Positions 62,892 to 64,000 of a stretch of 64,000 nucleotides of DNA are shown here, in pieces (position 1 is the first letter of the stretch; each line of letters starts with the position of its first letter). The stretch comes from Chitinophaga pinensis (GTDB lineage: Bacteria; Bacteroidota; Bacteroidia; Flavobacteriales_D; Crocinitomicaceae). The translations under genes and the position numbers were made by a program. The DNA is taken from positions 62,001-126,000 of the forward strand of contig CAMAZP010000002.1 in assembly GCA_945863605.1 (NCBI GenBank), given 5' to 3'. The notes under the pieces were generated by a model, which was not told the DNA's origin, ran no database searches, and saw nothing but the letters and a program-made list of their open reading frames with translations.

Positions 62892-63638
62892 ATGAGACTA
62901 TACTTAAATCAAAAACAATACATTGAAACAAATGAACCTATAGATCTCTCGATTGGATTACAAACAGGAGAAAAAAATCTAAGAGCTTGGTATGTTAATC
63001 CCCCAAAATTTGAACCCGTAAGAGGAAATGGATTTATTGGTAGTGTTTTAGAGGGTGGATCTGTGAATTTTAGAGATGTTTTTTTTAATCCTCATGGACA
63101 TGGAACACATACTGAATGCCATGGTCATATTACACCTGAAATCGTTTCTGTCAATCAAAAATTAAAGAGTTATTTTTTTAAAGCCGCGCTAATAAGTGTC
63201 AAACCAATTAAATTAGAAAATGGTGACGAAATAATTACTAGAAATTTACTAGAATTGATGTTAAATGATTATGAACCGTTTGAAGCTTTGATTATCAGAA
63301 CATTGCCAAATTCGGTTGATAAATCGAGCAAAAACTATTCTGACACAAATCCTGCCTATCTAGATTTAAATGTAATCGAATTAATTGAACGCTTTGAAAT
63401 AAAGCACTTATTAATAGATCTACCATCAGTTGATCGAGAATCTGACGAAGGAAAATTAGCATTTCACCACGCATTTTGGAATGTTCCTGAAAATCCTAAT
63501 GACAAAACTATTACTGAATTAATTTATATAAATGATAGTGTCCCTGACGGATATTATTTGTTAGAATTACAAATGGCCCCGTTTGAAAATGACGCAAGCC
63601 CAAGTAGACCAGTTATTTACAGTATTTTATCTGTCTAG
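62892..63638 (+). CDS. Cyclase family protein (kynurenine-formamidase-like)
   Basis: A metal-dependent hydrolase of the cyclase/KynB family. The signature HGHGTHTECHGH (HxGTHxD-like, with Glu for Asp) supplies metal ligands near residues 68-79. Homologues hydrolyse N-formylkynurenine or cyclic imides. With tryptophan dioxygenase and kynureninase in the same window, formamidase activity is a plausible inference. Its ATG follows a short AT-rich gap after lptB. Confidence 0.8.
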   Translation: MRLYLNQKQYIETNEPIDLSIGLQTGEKNLRAWYVNPPKFEPVRGNGFIGSVLEGGSVNFRDVFFNPHGHGTHTECHGHITPEIVSVNQKLKSYFFKAALISVKPIKLENGDEIITRNLLELMLNDYEPFEALIIRTLPNSVDKSSKNYSDTNPAYLDLNVIELIERFEIKHLLIDLPSVDRESDEGKLAFHHAFWNVPENPNDKTITELIYINDSVPDGYYLLELQMAPFENDASPSRPVIYSILSV

Positions 63639-63651
63639 TGAAACACTGATT

Positions 63652-64000
63652 TCACTCACATATTCCTTTAAAAATTTCATCTGAATAAGTTTCATTAATT
63701 GAATTAACCAAAAAAGAGCGCTGTATTTCACCAGTTGCAGAAACAGTTAGCGATTGAGCTGGGAATTGATTATTAGTTGTAGAACTTAAAAATTCAAAAA
63801 CCACATCGTTCTTGATGAAATTCTTGAATTTTGAAAGTGAAATAGCTTGATTTTCAAAACAATAAACAAGGTATTCATTTATGTGGTTTTTTGCATTATA
63901 TCTTCGGCAATTACCAATGTTTTCAAATTCTTTTGTGCTACCTGTTGATTTAAAATTCAATTGTGTATTGTTTTCACGTTGAATGCTGTCTGCGGAAATT
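63652..64000 (-). CDS. Hypothetical protein, 5' end beyond the window
   Basis: The track start at 63960 is a TTG, but the frame stays open to base 64000 (ISADSIQREN precedes NFKSTG), so the gene continues off the right edge. The visible part is soluble and beta-rich (SLTVSATGEIQRSFLVNSINE), with a C-terminal Cys (KGICE). Not recognised. Convergent with the cyclase gene across 13 bp. Confidence 0.6.
   Translation of the reverse strand, partial: ISADSIQRENNTQLNFKSTGSTKEFENIGNCRRYNAKNHINEYLVYCFENQAISLSKFKNFIKNDVVFEFLSSTTNNQFPAQSLTVSATGEIQRSFLVNSINETYSDEIFKGICE

Overview
The window comes from a low-GC member of the Bacteroidota. The evidence is type IX secretion (T9SS) sorting domains, many secreted proteins and lipoproteins, TAnnTTTG-type -7 promoter boxes and families typical of Flavobacteriales (DUF4494, DUF4271, DUF5686, TRL-like, YtxJ). 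The PANDEC-type domains and PKD/Ig-like repeats of the 1109-residue protein suggest the Crocinitomicaceae/Fluviicola neighbourhood. That placement is inference.

Region 1 (about 118-8390) is an integrated mobile element next to a tRNA-Cys gene. It carries a tyrosine recombinase, an excisionase-like HTH protein, two small ORFs, a 786-residue replication protein (palm-like N-terminus plus SF3-type helicase) and, directly after it, an iteron array flanking an AT-rich core that looks like a replication origin. Two paralogous DUF5681-like small proteins and cargo (a lamin-tail lipoprotein, a 348-residue unknown, a zinc-ribbon membrane protein) complete it. No relaxase, capsid, tail or lysis gene is visible. 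The layout resembles phage satellites (PICI-like islands) or integrated plasmid-like replicons. A near-identical 20-bp repeat flanks it. This is the best candidate for an undescribed system in the window.

Region 2 (8485-21222) is envelope and secretome: a large T9SS-exported adhesin-like protein, a T9SS-exported esterase, an SGNH-hydrolase lipoprotein overlapping a FadL-type channel, a ChaN-like protein, a DciA-like protein, a secreted alpha/beta hydrolase and a penicillin-acylase-family enzyme.

Region 3 (21364-51359) is mostly chromosomal housekeeping: cytidine deaminase, DUF4494-pdxH-M16 peptidase, purN, a peptide-binding lipoprotein, glutaryl-CoA dehydrogenase, DUF4271-hemD, tryptophan dioxygenase, bestrophin, acyl-CoA carboxylase beta subunit, an SIS isomerase-lipB-serine hydrolase run, hemL-GNAT, kynureninase, pth, rluB and a lipoprotein/barrel pair, a DUF4442-mutS pair, TspO, Xaa-Pro aminopeptidase and a GT39 glycosyltransferase.

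Region 4 (51360-64000) begins with a 0.9-kb stretch missed by the ORF track. It holds a broken PIN-toxin start, an antitoxin-like ORF, a bidirectional terminator and a 58-residue secreted peptide. Then come DUF2279, a pheS-ytxJ-glutaminyl cyclase operon, two adjacent tandem families of small lipoproteins (four plus three copies), tatC-DUF5686-lptB, a kynurenine-formamidase-like cyclase and a gene cut by the right window edge. Tryptophan dioxygenase, formamidase-like cyclase and kynureninase together cover the start of tryptophan catabolism, although the genes are scattered.
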